Position numbers and translations under genes: made by a program. A stretch of 64,000 bases of DNA from NCBI GenBank assembly GCA_965233675.1, contig OZ247498.1, positions 1,550,001 to 1,614,000 on the forward strand, read 5' to 3'. How positions within the stretch are numbered: the first letter of the stretch is position 1; each line of letters begins with the position of its first letter. Under the pieces are notes generated by a model. It was not told the DNA's origin and did not search any database. It saw nothing but the letters and a program-made list of their open reading frames with translations. Of the stretch, positions 9,363-17,321 are shown in pieces. The stretch is from SZUA-309 sp965233675. GTDB lineage: Bacteria; Pseudomonadota; Gammaproteobacteria; Pseudomonadales; Azotimanducaceae.

Positions 9363-9381
9363 GCGAATGATTCTCGTTATT
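9363..9381 (+). promoter_or_regulatory. Fur box upstream of the TonB receptor
   Basis: The stretch contains AATGATTCTCGTTAT (9366-9380), which matches 12 of 15 core positions of the Fur consensus AATGATAATCATTAT. It lies 46 bases before the receptor start and 16 bases after the previous stop, in a spacer that is clearly AT-richer than its surroundings. Iron-dependent repression of the receptor gene is the straightforward reading. Confidence 0.75.
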
Positions 9382-9426
9382 ATGTAGAATCCCGGTTCTC
9401 TGCTCACGCCTCGAAGAGAAACCCGC

Positions 9427-11676
9427 ATGAAGCTGTCGCTACCAACCCTTCTGGCAGTCGCCGCCCTGCCAGGCATGGCCCATCCGGACGACGACGCTAT
9501 CCAGTATCCGCTCATCGAAGAAATCACCATCGTCGGCGATCGCGTTCAGGCAGGACAGATCACCGGTTCAGCCGAGTTCATCGGCCCTGAGGACCTGGAA
9601 AAGTTTGAGTACACGGATGTGCAGCGGATTCTGCGCCAGGCACCCGGGGTTTCTCTGCAGATTGAAGACGGCTACGGGCTCCGGCCGAACATCGGCATCC
9701 GCGGCGTGCCCACCGAGCGCTCCGGTCGGATCACCCTGCTCGAAGACAACATCCTGATCGCGCCAGCGCCCTACTCCGCACCCGCCGCCTACTACTTCCC
9801 CACGGTCGGTCGTATGTATGCCATGGAGGTACTGAAAGGCCCCGCCGCCATCACCCAGGGGCCCTACACCATCGGCGGGGCGTTCAACATGATCTCAACA
9901 CCCATCCCGGAGCAGTCCCGGGGCGGTCTGTTCGCCGAGGCAGGAGAAGATGAAACCTATCGACTGCACGCACACTGGGGAACACGGACGGAGTCTGGAT
10001 TCGGATTCATGGGTGAAACCCACCAGTGGCAATCGGACGGCTACCAGGACATAGATCGCAGCGACACCAATACCGGCCTCGATATCGAGGACTACACGCT
10101 GAAGCTCTCCTATGCACCCACGGACGCCCGGCACGCCGTCATGCTCAAGCTTCAGTACGCAGACCAGACGTCCGATCAGAGCTATCTGGGACTGACCGAT
10201 ACGGATTTTGCGGGAGATGCCTGGCGTCGATACGGCGTCTCCAGCCTCGACCAGATCAATACCGAGCACCAGCAACAGGTATTGACCTATCAATTCGATG
10301 CGAGCGACAACCTGACGCTGACCGCCACCGCCTACAACAATGAGCACGAGCGGGACTGGTTCAAAACCGAAGGCATCGACTACGACGGCAGCGACAACGC
10401 CGAAGCGTTTTCCAGCAACAGCTGGTCGAACGTCATCCAGGCCGTCAACACAGGACAGGACTCGGGCGGCGCCACCGCTGCGGCCCTCAATGCCATCCTG
10501 CAGGGTGCGGACTCTGCAGCTGGAGCCATTCAGATCCGCTCCAACGCTCGTGAGTACTACGCCCGGGGCATTCAACTGGGCGGACACTGGCTGACGACCA
10601 TCGGCACAACCACACACGAGATTGAGTTCGGCATTCGCTATCACGAAGACGAGGAAGACCGTCTGCAGCGAAACAGCACCTACACTCAGGTCGATGGCGC
10701 GCTCGTTCTGGACGATCCGGGCCTGCTCGGCAATGCGGGCAACCGGATCCAGAACGCAGAGGCCTGGGCCCTGCATATTTATGACCGGATCGAGTTCGGA
10801 CGCTGGACAGTTGCACCGGGGCTGCGCTTCGAGGATATCGACCAGAGCCGCATCCGCTACGAAACCCGGCCCGGCAATACGGATGACCCCTCGGCACGGG
10901 ATTCGAGCAATGTCCGTGATACCCGGGAAAATAGCACCAGCGTGTGGCTGCCGGGCATCGGCATTCTGTATTCGGTCAACGACGGACTGTCCCTGCTCGG
11001 CGGGATCCACAAAGGATTTTCCGCCCCACCCAACGCGCCGGACGTGCAGGAAGAGGAATCGATCAACTACGAACTCGGCCTTCGCTACACCCATGCGCGC
11101 TGGCATGCAGAAGCCATCGCCTTCCTCACCGACTTCGAGAACCTGCTCGGCGTGTGCACCGCGTCCTCCGGCAGCGATTGTGAAATCGGAGATGCTTTCA
11201 ACGGCGACGCCGCGACCATCCGCGGACTGGAGGTTCGGGCCGGTATCGATCTGGCCGGCAACCGGACCTTCCAGGTGCCCGTCGACTTCACCTGGACCTG
11301 GACCGACAGCGAGTTTGATACGAACATCGCGGACACGGAATACTGGGGCGACGTGAGCAAAGGCGATCCGATTCCATACATTCCCGAACAGCAGTTTCTG
11401 CTCCGCATCGGAATCCTGATCTCGAGTTTCAGCGCGGACCTGTCCGCCAACTACATCGATGCCGTATGCACCCGCCCGGCCTGTGGTGCCTTCGAAAAAA
11501 CAGATGATTCTCTGACGCTGGATCTAGGTGCTGCCTGGGCATTCACCGAGCGCTTCGATGCGTTCGCCCGGCTGGAGAATCTCACCGACGAAAAAGACAT
11601 CATGGGGCGTCAGCCCTATGGCGCCCGTCCCAACAAGGCCAGAACCGCAGCCATAGGCGTGCGCCTCACGTTCTGA
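9427..11676 (+). CDS. TonB-dependent receptor, FecA-like (ferric citrate/siderophore uptake)
   Basis: A 749-residue outer-membrane receptor importing an iron chelate with TonB energy. A short signal peptide (MKLSLPTLLAVAALPGMAHP) precedes a TonB-box-like segment (EEITIVGD), the plug domain with ILRQAPGVSLQIEDGYGLRPNI, IGIRGVPTERSGRITLLEDN, VEVLKGP-type motif MEVLKGPAAITQGPYTIGGA, and then a long 22-strand barrel ending in the family's terminal aromatic residue (AAIGVRLTF). The plug sequence is closest to the ferric-dicitrate (FecA) group, but without the N-terminal signalling domain that FecA uses to control a sigma factor. A Fur box 46 bases upstream supports iron regulation. No periplasmic binding protein or ABC transporter lies beside it, so the substrate remains a guess. 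Confidence 0.92.
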   Translation: MKLSLPTLLAVAALPGMAHPDDDAIQYPLIEEITIVGDRVQAGQITGSAEFIGPEDLEKFEYTDVQRILRQAPGVSLQIEDGYGLRPNIGIRGVPTERSGRITLLEDNILIAPAPYSAPAAYYFPTVGRMYAMEVLKGPAAITQGPYTIGGAFNMISTPIPEQSRGGLFAEAGEDETYRLHAHWGTRTESGFGFMGETHQWQSDGYQDIDRSDTNTGLDIEDYTLKLSYAPTDARHAVMLKLQYADQTSDQSYLGLTDTDFAGDAWRRYGVSSLDQINTEHQQQVLTYQFDASDNLTLTATAYNNEHERDWFKTEGIDYDGSDNAEAFSSNSWSNVIQAVNTGQDSGGATAAALNAILQGADSAAGAIQIRSNAREYYARGIQLGGHWLTTIGTTTHEIEFGIRYHEDEEDRLQRNSTYTQVDGALVLDDPGLLGNAGNRIQNAEAWALHIYDRIEFGRWTVAPGLRFEDIDQSRIRYETRPGNTDDPSARDSSNVRDTRENSTSVWLPGIGILYSVNDGLSLLGGIHKGFSAPPNAPDVQEEESINYELGLRYTHARWHAEAIAFLTDFENLLGVCTASSGSDCEIGDAFNGDAATIRGLEVRAGIDLAGNRTFQVPVDFTWTWTDSEFDTNIADTEYWGDVSKGDPIPYIPEQQFLLRIGILISSFSADLSANYIDAVCTRPACGAFEKTDDSLTLDLGAAWAFTERFDAFARLENLTDEKDIMGRQPYGARPNKARTAAIGVRLTF

Positions 11677-11766
11677 ATCTGTGCCCGGATACAGCCTGTG
11701 AGGCTCAGTCGAGCCGAAATCTGTTACGACGATCTCAGAATTTACTGATCGAGGCGTCATCATGAA

Positions 11767-12333
11767 ATGAAGCTGGCCCTTCAGATCATGAAGCATTACC
11801 TCCTAATCGCTGCTGCGCTCACCGCCATCTGGTGGTTCACCTCACAGGAAAACCTGGAGACGGTGACCCTGCCTGATGGTTCGTTCAGCTATCCGGACTA
11901 CACCTTCACGAACCCGGAACCATTCGATCTGGAAGCCCGGGTGCTGTCCGTGAAGGACTACAGATCCGGACGGGAATCCGAACTCTCCCCCCGTGACCTG
12001 GCGCTCGGCTGGGACCGGATGATGGAGGATGCGATAGCGGAACAGATCGATGTGAGCCAGTCGGGTCGCTGGTACCGGTGGCGGGTAGACAGCTTTCCTA
12101 TCCCCCGGAAAGAGATCTCCTCCTCCAGCGCCAACATGCACATGGTTCCCGCTAACGAAGCAGTTGCCCAACAGCTCAAGGACGTGGACGAAGACGACCG
12201 AATCCGCATCGTTGGTCAGCTTGTCGACATCAGCGCCAGCGACGGTTGGCGCTGGCGCTCCTCCCGATCCAGAACGGATACCGGCAACGGCGCCTGCGAA
12301 CTGGTTTTACTGGAACAGATTCACTGGCTCTGA
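11767..12333 (+). CDS. Conserved hypothetical protein with N-terminal membrane anchor
   Basis: A 188-residue protein with one hydrophobic segment (residues 9-24, KHYLLIAAALTAIWWF) and a soluble, presumably periplasmic part. Recognisable features are DLALGWDRMMED, SQSGRWYRWRVDSFPIP, SANMHMVPANEAVAQQLKDV, DDRIRIVGQLVDIS and a C-terminal WRSSRSRTDTGNGACE. This set of motifs occurs in a widespread proteobacterial family that I know only as conserved hypothetical; the arrangement suggests an all-beta domain with strongly conserved surface residues (SANMHM, TGxGACE). It sits 90 bases after the TonB receptor on the same strand. Function is unknown. Confidence 0.72.
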   Translation: MKLALQIMKHYLLIAAALTAIWWFTSQENLETVTLPDGSFSYPDYTFTNPEPFDLEARVLSVKDYRSGRESELSPRDLALGWDRMMEDAIAEQIDVSQSGRWYRWRVDSFPIPRKEISSSSANMHMVPANEAVAQQLKDVDEDDRIRIVGQLVDISASDGWRWRSSRSRTDTGNGACELVLLEQIHWL

Positions 12334-12450
12334 CACCGGCCCGGCTCCCTGGTTTCCACCTCCCCCTCTCTATATGCTCGACCACTTCGGGTCCGCACCT
12401 CTGTCTGACAGTGAGATGCGTACTTCTGTTTGTTTCTACGGGGAGGGTAG

Positions 12451-13755
12451 ATGAACGACGATCATCGGGTCGGTGCCGGCAGCTACGCGTTTCTGACATT
12501 TCTGACGTTGTTGAACGTGATGAATTTCGTGGACCGGCAACTGCTGGCCAGCTTCGCCAACTTCATCGTGCCCGATCTCGGCCTCACCAACACTCAGTTC
12601 GGCCTGTTGACCGGGCTCTTCTTTCTTTTCTTTTACTCCACCGCCGGCCTGTTCATGGGCGTGCTGGCAGACACCACTAACCGTACCCGACTGATCAGCT
12701 GCGGCCTGGCTGCCTGGAGTGCGCTCACCGCCCTGTCCGGCGCCGCCCGGGGATTCGTGAGCCTGGCGATCCCGAGGATGTTCATCGGCGTCGGCGAATC
12801 CATCATGACGCCCACTTCCATGTCGCTGCTGGCCGATCGGTTTCCCTCCCATCGACTCGGCTTCGCTTCCGGTTTCTATTACATGGGCGTACCCATCGGC
12901 GTCGGCGCCAGTCTGCTGGTCGTGGGCTATCTGGGCCCGGCCATCGGCTGGCGAAACTGTTTCTACCTGCTCGGCGGCATCGGCGTGCTGTTCGCTCTGG
13001 TCATGTGGTTCATGCCCGAAACACCCCGGAAGCATCTGGCCGCAACACCCGGAACCGACACGGAGAAGCAATCCATCCGGGTGATTGCCCGCACACTGAT
13101 CGATGCGCTGCGCACGTCGCCCGCCCTGCTCATGACCATCAGCGGAGGTGTTGCCTTCCATTTCATCCTGGGTGCGGCCACCTTCGACCAGCTCTGGTAT
13201 GTGGAAGAGCGGGGATTCGAGCGGGCAGAGATCGCTCAGATCACCGGCTGGATCGGCATCGTTGCCGGCATTCTCGGTAACCTGTTCGGTGGCCTGGGTG
13301 GTGACTGGTTTCTCAGAAAGACGGGCATGGGCAGACCCATGTTTCTATTCTGGATCCTGCTCCTTCTGGCGCCCGTCAATATCGCCTATCGGCTGGTACC
13401 GCCGGATACCATCTGGTTCTGGCTGGGCGTATTCGTCGGCTTCTTCCAACTCGGCTGCTTCTATGGACCAACCTTCTCCACCGTACAGGAGCTGGTCCCG
13501 CCCCAGATTCGCGCAACGGTGGTTGCCTTGTACATCCTGCTACTCAATATGGCCGGCGTCGCCATCGGCGTCAGCGCGGCAGGCGTCTATGTGGACTGGC
13601 TGATCGCTCGGGGCAGTGAAGCGCCGTACACTTCCGCCCTCCTCTGGTTCACCGTTATCTCGCTCACGGCCATTCCCCTGTTCTTCTTCGCCGGCCGGCG
13701 CTTCGAACGTGATCGGGCGCGGTTGTTCGCGAAAATGCAGGCGGCAGATACCTGA
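12451..13755 (+). CDS. MFS transporter, spinster-like
   Basis: A 434-residue major facilitator superfamily carrier with about twelve membrane segments. The first helix ends VMNFVDRQLLASF, typical of the spinster/sugar-phosphate-antiporter-like MFS group in marine gammaproteobacteria. The loop 2-3 motif A region reads GLFMGVLADTTNRTRLI, followed by ARGFVSLAIPRMFIGVGESIMTPTSMSLLADRFP in helices 4-5. The half-way loop lies around residue 195-220. The C-terminus FAGRRFERDRARLFAKM is a cytoplasmic tail. GGGGAGGGTAG directly precedes the ATG at 12451. Such carriers often sit beside catabolic genes for lipids or steroids; no substrate is indicated here. Confidence 0.9.
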   Translation: MNDDHRVGAGSYAFLTFLTLLNVMNFVDRQLLASFANFIVPDLGLTNTQFGLLTGLFFLFFYSTAGLFMGVLADTTNRTRLISCGLAAWSALTALSGAARGFVSLAIPRMFIGVGESIMTPTSMSLLADRFPSHRLGFASGFYYMGVPIGVGASLLVVGYLGPAIGWRNCFYLLGGIGVLFALVMWFMPETPRKHLAATPGTDTEKQSIRVIARTLIDALRTSPALLMTISGGVAFHFILGAATFDQLWYVEERGFERAEIAQITGWIGIVAGILGNLFGGLGGDWFLRKTGMGRPMFLFWILLLLAPVNIAYRLVPPDTIWFWLGVFVGFFQLGCFYGPTFSTVQELVPPQIRATVVALYILLLNMAGVAIGVSAAGVYVDWLIARGSEAPYTSALLWFTVISLTAIPLFFFAGRRFERDRARLFAKMQAADT

Positions 13756-13766
13756 TCGCTTATCTG

Positions 13767-14210
13767 TCAGAACGCGCCGATGATGGCGCCCATCAGAACG
13801 CTGTAGGTCACGCGATAGCCCGCCTGTATCAGAAACAGGCGCATGCCCCACCCGCAGAAAGCGGTGTCCGACGCCATGGCGGTGGCGATAAATCCGATAC
13901 CCACGATCAGCCCGAATACGGCGCCGCCGACCACGCTACCGATGCCCAGCGCCAGCATGAGCGCCGCAACCACCACACAGGTAAGCGCGGCGGTAAAGAA
14001 ACTGATGACGAACGGCGCTGGTGACGGCTCTATGTCGTCTTCCGTCTTTCCGAGCGCCTCCATCCAGGCACGACCGAACAACGGTCCGTACCAGAGCCCA
14101 CCCAGAACAAAAGCCGCCACCGTGGCAATCAGAATGGCCAGCCAGTCGAGCGCCAGCAGATCGATTGGAGTTGACCCGCTTCCGCGGATAGTTTGTGGCT
14201 TGGGACTCAA
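13767..14210 (-). CDS. DUF1761 membrane protein, start codon displaced by an IS insertion
   Basis: A DUF1761 protein with four membrane segments (ATVAAFVLGGLWYGPLFGRAW at the start, then three more). Its first 16 codons as now read (SPKPQTIRGSGSTP...) come from the IS3-family element, and native sequence resumes at IDLLALDWLAI. Removing the IS (14166-15426) and one GAT repeat rebuilds ATG-ATC-GAT-CTG, giving MIDLLALDWLAI preceded by GGGAGGAGAAC. The element therefore inserted at codon 2-3. The orphaned native start at 15432-15430 now reads five codons into a stop. The remaining body is intact and open. A TTG at 14210-14208 overlaps the transposase stop as TTGA and could restart translation. 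Whether it is expressed is unknown; strictly it is a disrupted gene. Confidence 0.75.
   Translation of the reverse strand: MSPKPQTIRGSGSTPIDLLALDWLAILIATVAAFVLGGLWYGPLFGRAWMEALGKTEDDIEPSPAPFVISFFTAALTCVVVAALMLALGIGSVVGGAVFGLIVGIGFIATAMASDTAFCGWGMRLFLIQAGYRVTYSVLMGAIIGAF
14163..14165. repeat. Target-site duplication GAT, left copy
   Basis: The three bases GAT flank the left end of the IS element and are repeated at 15427-15429 on the right. Three-base duplications are typical of IS3-family insertions. In the uninterrupted gene the triplet is codon 2 (ATC on the minus strand) of the DUF1761 gene. Confidence 0.75.
14166..14190 (+). repeat. IS3-family left terminal inverted repeat
   Basis: It begins TGGAGTTGACCCGCTT and pairs with the complement of 15402-15426 at 23 of 25 positions. 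The two differences are transitions (C/T) in the internal half, where transposase contacts tolerate change. Confidence 0.9.
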
Positions 14211-15061
14211 GCCGCGTCTTGGACATTGATCCTCCTCTCATAGTTGATAGGTGACAAGTATCCGAGCGCTGAGTGACGACGCTGCGGGTTGTACCAGCCT
14301 TCGATGAACTCGAAGATGGCCATCCGAGCTTCGGCCTGGGATTTGAACCGTCTTCGATCCAGCAACTCGCACTCCAGCGTGGCGAAGAAGCTCTCTGCCA
14401 TGGCGTTGTCGTAGGCATCACCGACGGAGCCCATCGACGGCTGCACATTCATCTCCCGGCAACGAAGGCCAAAGGCGATCGACGTGTACTGCGTGCCTTG
14501 ATCGCTGTGATGGATCACGGAGTTCGGTCGGCGTTGGCTGAGCGCCATGTTCAAGGCCTGCAACACCAGCTCTGTTCTGAGGTGCGTCTCCATCGACCAA
14601 CCCACCACTCTACGAGAACAGGCATCCAGCACGATGGCCAGATAGATGAAGCCTGCCCAGGTTGGCACATAGGTGATATCGGCCACCCAGAGCTCGTCCG
14701 GTGTCTGAGCTTTAAAGTTTCTAGTCACTAGATCCGGCGCTGGCCGAGCATCCTTGCGCCTGCGAGTGGTAACCGTAAAGCGTCGACGACTGGCGCCTGC
14801 CAGCCCTTCCTCCCGCATCAGGCGGGCGATGCGCTTACCGGAGACTCTATGTCCGTCTGCCTTCAGCTCGGCATGCATCCGAGGCCGTCCATAGGTCCCG
14901 CGCGAACGGTCATGGATCGCACGGATCTTCACCTTCAGCGCCAGATCGGACAGATACCGATTCGACAACGGGCGTCCACGCCAGGCATAGAAGCCGCTGG
15001 TAGAGACCTTCAGCACACGGCACATCGTGCGCACGGGATAGCGGGCCTGATTTGCTTTCAC
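14207..15061 (-). CDS. IS3-family transposase OrfB (DDE integrase domain)
   Basis: A 284-residue transposase catalytic subunit. The N-terminal HTH_21-like region (YPVRTMCRVLKVSTSGFYAW, then GTYGRPRMHAEL) precedes the rve/DDE core: first Asp in WVADITYVPTW, second Asp in VIHHSDQGTQYTS and the Glu in YDNAMAESFFATLECEL, followed by the family tail FIEGWYNPQRRHSALGYLSP. The GTG start overlaps the orfA stop as GTGA. In IS3 elements the active enzyme is normally an OrfAB fusion made by a -1 frameshift; the orfB frame stays open upstream of the GTG (EEVFRFVKANQ), which would allow such a fusion near the AAGAAG run. Its stop (TGA, 14209-14207) overlaps a TTG that opens the downstream DUF1761 frame. 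Confidence 0.95.
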   Translation of the reverse strand: MKANQARYPVRTMCRVLKVSTSGFYAWRGRPLSNRYLSDLALKVKIRAIHDRSRGTYGRPRMHAELKADGHRVSGKRIARLMREEGLAGASRRRFTVTTRRRKDARPAPDLVTRNFKAQTPDELWVADITYVPTWAGFIYLAIVLDACSRRVVGWSMETHLRTELVLQALNMALSQRRPNSVIHHSDQGTQYTSIAFGLRCREMNVQPSMGSVGDAYDNAMAESFFATLECELLDRRRFKSQAEARMAIFEFIEGWYNPQRRHSALGYLSPINYERRINVQDAA

Positions 15062-15372
15062 GAACCGGAAGACTTCTTCGGTATCGTGCCGGTCTCCTGA
15101 GCGAACCAGGCCGCGGCCTTTGAGAGGATCTCTCGTTCCTGCTTCAGCTGGCGGTTCTCACGTCTGAGCCGGGATAGTTCTTCCCGCTCATCAGACGTCA
15201 GGCCGTCGGTTCGACTACCTGCATCCAGGTCGGCACGTTTGACCCAGTTACGGATCGACTCCGCAGTCGGTTCAAATTCTCTGGCCAGTTCCTCTGGCGT
15301 TCTGCCTGCTCGCACCAGGTCCACCATTTGCTGGCGGAACTCCGGTGGATAGGGGTTGTGAGATCGGGGCAT
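15058..15372 (-). CDS. IS3-family transposase OrfA (helix-turn-helix)
   Basis: A 104-residue DNA-binding subunit. Residues 8-45 form the transposase_8 helix-turn-helix (YPPEFRQQMVDLVRAGR, then LAREFEPTAESIRNWVKRA), and residues 60-95 form a leucine-zipper-like coiled coil (LSRLRRENRQLKQEREILSKAAAWFA) used for multimerisation. It binds the terminal inverted repeats. It overlaps orfB by 4 bases, in the -1 relation usual for the family. Confidence 0.93.
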   Translation of the reverse strand: MPRSHNPYPPEFRQQMVDLVRAGRTPEELAREFEPTAESIRNWVKRADLDAGSRTDGLTSDEREELSRLRRENRQLKQEREILSKAAAWFAQETGTIPKKSSGS

Positions 15373-15401
15373 AGTAGATACCTCCTTCGGTAAAGGTTAG
15401 G

Positions 15402-15426
15402 TATCCACGAAAGCGGGTCAACTCCA
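15402..15426 (-). repeat. IS3-family right terminal inverted repeat
   Basis: Read on the minus strand it begins TGGAGTTGACCCGCTT and matches the left end at 23 of 25 positions. The GAT duplication follows at 15427-15429, and immediately after it CAT (15430-15432) is the native ATG of the interrupted DUF1761 gene. Confidence 0.9.
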
Positions 15427-15443
15427 GATCATTGTTCTCCTCC
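15427..15443 (-). pseudogene. Orphaned start codon and ribosome site of the DUF1761 gene
   Basis: On the minus strand this stretch reads GGGAGGAGAACAATGATC: a strong ribosome site, ATG (15432-15430) and codon 2, which is also the IS target duplication. Translation from it now enters the IS and stops after MIWS. It is the 5' fragment of the gene continued at 14165-13767. Confidence 0.75.
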
Positions 15444-15554
15444 CGATTTGAGAAACCAGGCAAGCGTAACCTGATTCACCACGACACGCTCCGTGGATTG
15501 CACTCGTCAACCCCAGCCTGTATGAAAGACGGCTGAACAGTGTGGAGAGACGAC

Positions 15555-16787
15555 ATGCAGGAAATGCCGACAGAAGGCCGGGACTGGCCGTCGCTGAAAG
15601 CGGAGATGGTGGCGCGCGGTGGCGATGACGCCAAGTGGCGGGACGGCAAAACGGCCGTTTACGTTTTCAACGCCGGAGAGGATGTTGCTGCCGTCCAGAA
15701 AGAGGCTTACACCCTGTATATGTCCGAGAACGGACTGGGACCACTGGCCTTCCCGAGTCTGAAGCAGATGGAGGACGAAGTGGTCCGCATGGGCCTTTCA
15801 CTGCTGCACGGTTCTGAGGATGCACGCGGCACTATCACGTCCGGTGGTACCGACTCCATCACCATGGCGGTGAAGGCCGCCCGGGATTACGCCCGCAATG
15901 AAAAGGGTCTCACGGGTCCGGCGAACCTGGTTGCGCCGTATTCCGCCCATCCCGCTTTCGACAAGGCCGCCAGACTCATGGACATCGAAGTGCGGCGGAT
16001 TCCGGTGGGCCCGGATCTGCTTGCGGATGTGCCGTCCATGGCCGAGGCGGCGGACGATCACACCATCATGCTGGTCGGTTCCGCACCGAGCTTCCCGTAC
16101 GGCCTGATCGATCCCATCGGCGCCCTCAGCGAGATGGCCGTCGACAGAGCGCTGTGGCTGCATGTGGATGCCTGTGTCGGCGGCTATATCGCCCCGTTCG
16201 TTCGTATGAACGGCGCAGACATTCCGCCTTTCGACTTTGAACTGCCAGGCGTCTGCTCCATGAGCGCCGACCTGCACAAGTACGGCTACTGTGCCAAAGG
16301 GGCATCCACGGTTCTGTTCAGAGACGAAGCGCTGCATCAGCACATGATCTTCGACTGCAATGACTGGCCCGGTGGGCGGATGATCACTCCGACCCTGGCG
16401 GGTACCCGTCCCGGCGGGGCCATCTCGGCCGCCTGGGCAGTAATGAACTATCTGGGCGTATCGGGCTATCGGGAAAAGCACCGGCAGGTGACCACCGCCA
16501 GAGAAGCGGTGGAAGCCGGTGTGCGATCACTCGGTTTCGACGTCCTCGGCGACCCGCAACTCGGCATCGTCGCCTTCACGCATCCCTCAGCGGATGTCTT
16601 TTCCGTCTATCGCGAAATGTACAGGAAAGGCTGGTTTACCAGCCTGACCACGAAACCCCCGGCGCTGCATCTGATGCTTTCCCCCTTCCACGAAGGCGTG
16701 ATCGACGTCTACCTCCAGGATCTGGAAGCGAGCCTGGCGGCGGTCGGCGACAAGAAGACAGAAGGATTCGAAGCGCGATACAGCTGA
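15555..16787 (+). CDS. PLP-dependent lyase/decarboxylase, sphingosine-1-phosphate lyase-like
   Basis: A 410-residue fold-type I PLP enzyme of the group II decarboxylase / sphingosine-1-phosphate lyase (DPL1) branch, which cleaves carbon-carbon bonds of amino alcohol phosphates or decarboxylates amino acids. Diagnostic segments are GTITSGGTDSITMAVKAARD (cofactor phosphate loop, about residue 95), YSAHPAFDKAARLMDIEVRR, HVDACVGGYIAPFV (the Asp that bonds the pyridine nitrogen) and MSADLHKYGYCAKGAS, whose Lys forms the Schiff base. ATG 15555 is chosen because GGAGAG lies 8 bases upstream; a GTG at 15540 would overlap that site. Bacterial members of this branch act in sphingolipid or polyamine-like catabolism, but the substrate is not determined. 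Confidence 0.88.
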   Translation: MQEMPTEGRDWPSLKAEMVARGGDDAKWRDGKTAVYVFNAGEDVAAVQKEAYTLYMSENGLGPLAFPSLKQMEDEVVRMGLSLLHGSEDARGTITSGGTDSITMAVKAARDYARNEKGLTGPANLVAPYSAHPAFDKAARLMDIEVRRIPVGPDLLADVPSMAEAADDHTIMLVGSAPSFPYGLIDPIGALSEMAVDRALWLHVDACVGGYIAPFVRMNGADIPPFDFELPGVCSMSADLHKYGYCAKGASTVLFRDEALHQHMIFDCNDWPGGRMITPTLAGTRPGGAISAAWAVMNYLGVSGYREKHRQVTTAREAVEAGVRSLGFDVLGDPQLGIVAFTHPSADVFSVYREMYRKGWFTSLTTKPPALHLMLSPFHEGVIDVYLQDLEASLAAVGDKKTEGFEARYS

Positions 16788-17195
16788 TCAGCAGGAACAG
16801 TCGAGGAGCCAGGCTTCAGCAGCCTCGCGGGTAAAGAAGTAGTTCATAGCCACGGGCAGTCCTTCGGATTCATAAATGGCCACGAGGATCTTCGCCAGAT
16901 CTTCCAGGTGCGGCGCGATCACCAGCGCGACACAACTCCTCTGACGGGTTGCGATCAGCGCTCTGAAGGAATCGGGCAGTTGCCGAAGTCCATCGCTGGT
17001 GAGTGAATCGACGTTCCACTCACTGACATCGTAAATCAGCCGGTTGTGCTCGGCCCACACCTCATAATGGCTGCGCACATGATCCATGAGCACGTTGATA
17101 CCCGCCCTGCCGACCATCTCGGTGATCAGGATCGTATCTCTAACTTCGTGCCGTACTTCAGCAACAACCATGGATGATCGGCCGGAACTCAACAA
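16788..17195 (-). CDS. STAS/SpoIIAA-like domain protein
   Basis: A 135-residue single-domain protein. The pattern NRLIYDVSEWNVDSLTSDGLRQLP followed by an alternating strand-helix region (RSCVALVIAPHLEDLAKILVAIYE) and a C-terminal FFTREAAEAWLLD matches small STAS/SpoIIAA-like proteins whose last helix reads 'eAlxWL'. A TTG at 17195 has a GGAGAGC site 8 bases before it; an ATG at 17171 without one would give a protein eight residues shorter (MVVAEVRHE). It is convergent with the PLP lyase, with zero spacing between the stops. Cysteines at the extreme C-terminus (DCSC) are unusual. Role unknown; a protein-interaction or signalling function is an inference from the fold. Confidence 0.62.
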   Translation of the reverse strand: MLSSGRSSMVVAEVRHEVRDTILITEMVGRAGINVLMDHVRSHYEVWAEHNRLIYDVSEWNVDSLTSDGLRQLPDSFRALIATRQRSCVALVIAPHLEDLAKILVAIYESEGLPVAMNYFFTREAAEAWLLDCSC

Positions 17196-17321
17196 CGCTC
17201 TCCGAATTCAGCAGGCGCGGATACTCTCACTCGCAGCTTCGCCTCGCAATTGTGTGGATGTATGGACATGTTATTCCAGCGTCTGGGAACCGTCCCCACT
17301 CGATTGAAAGATCGAGCGCGT

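Larger units (their letters stand above)
14166..15426 (-). mobile_element. IS3-family insertion sequence, 1261 bp, complete
   Basis: A full-length element bounded by 25-base terminal inverted repeats (14166-14190 and 15402-15426; 23 of 25 match) that begin TGGAGTTGACCCGCTT, with the TG...CA ends usual in the IS3 family. It carries two overlapping reading frames, orfA and orfB, transcribed right to left, and is flanked by a 3-base GAT duplication. The lack of decay in both frames and nearly perfect ends suggests recent insertion and likely mobility. It sits between the start codon and body of the DUF1761 gene, oriented in the same direction as that gene. Confidence 0.95.

Noticed and set aside
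13746..13767. CAGATA/TATCTG inverted repeat between the MFS and DUF1761 genes as terminator
   Set aside because: The six-pair stem with a ten-base loop and no T-run is too weak to claim.
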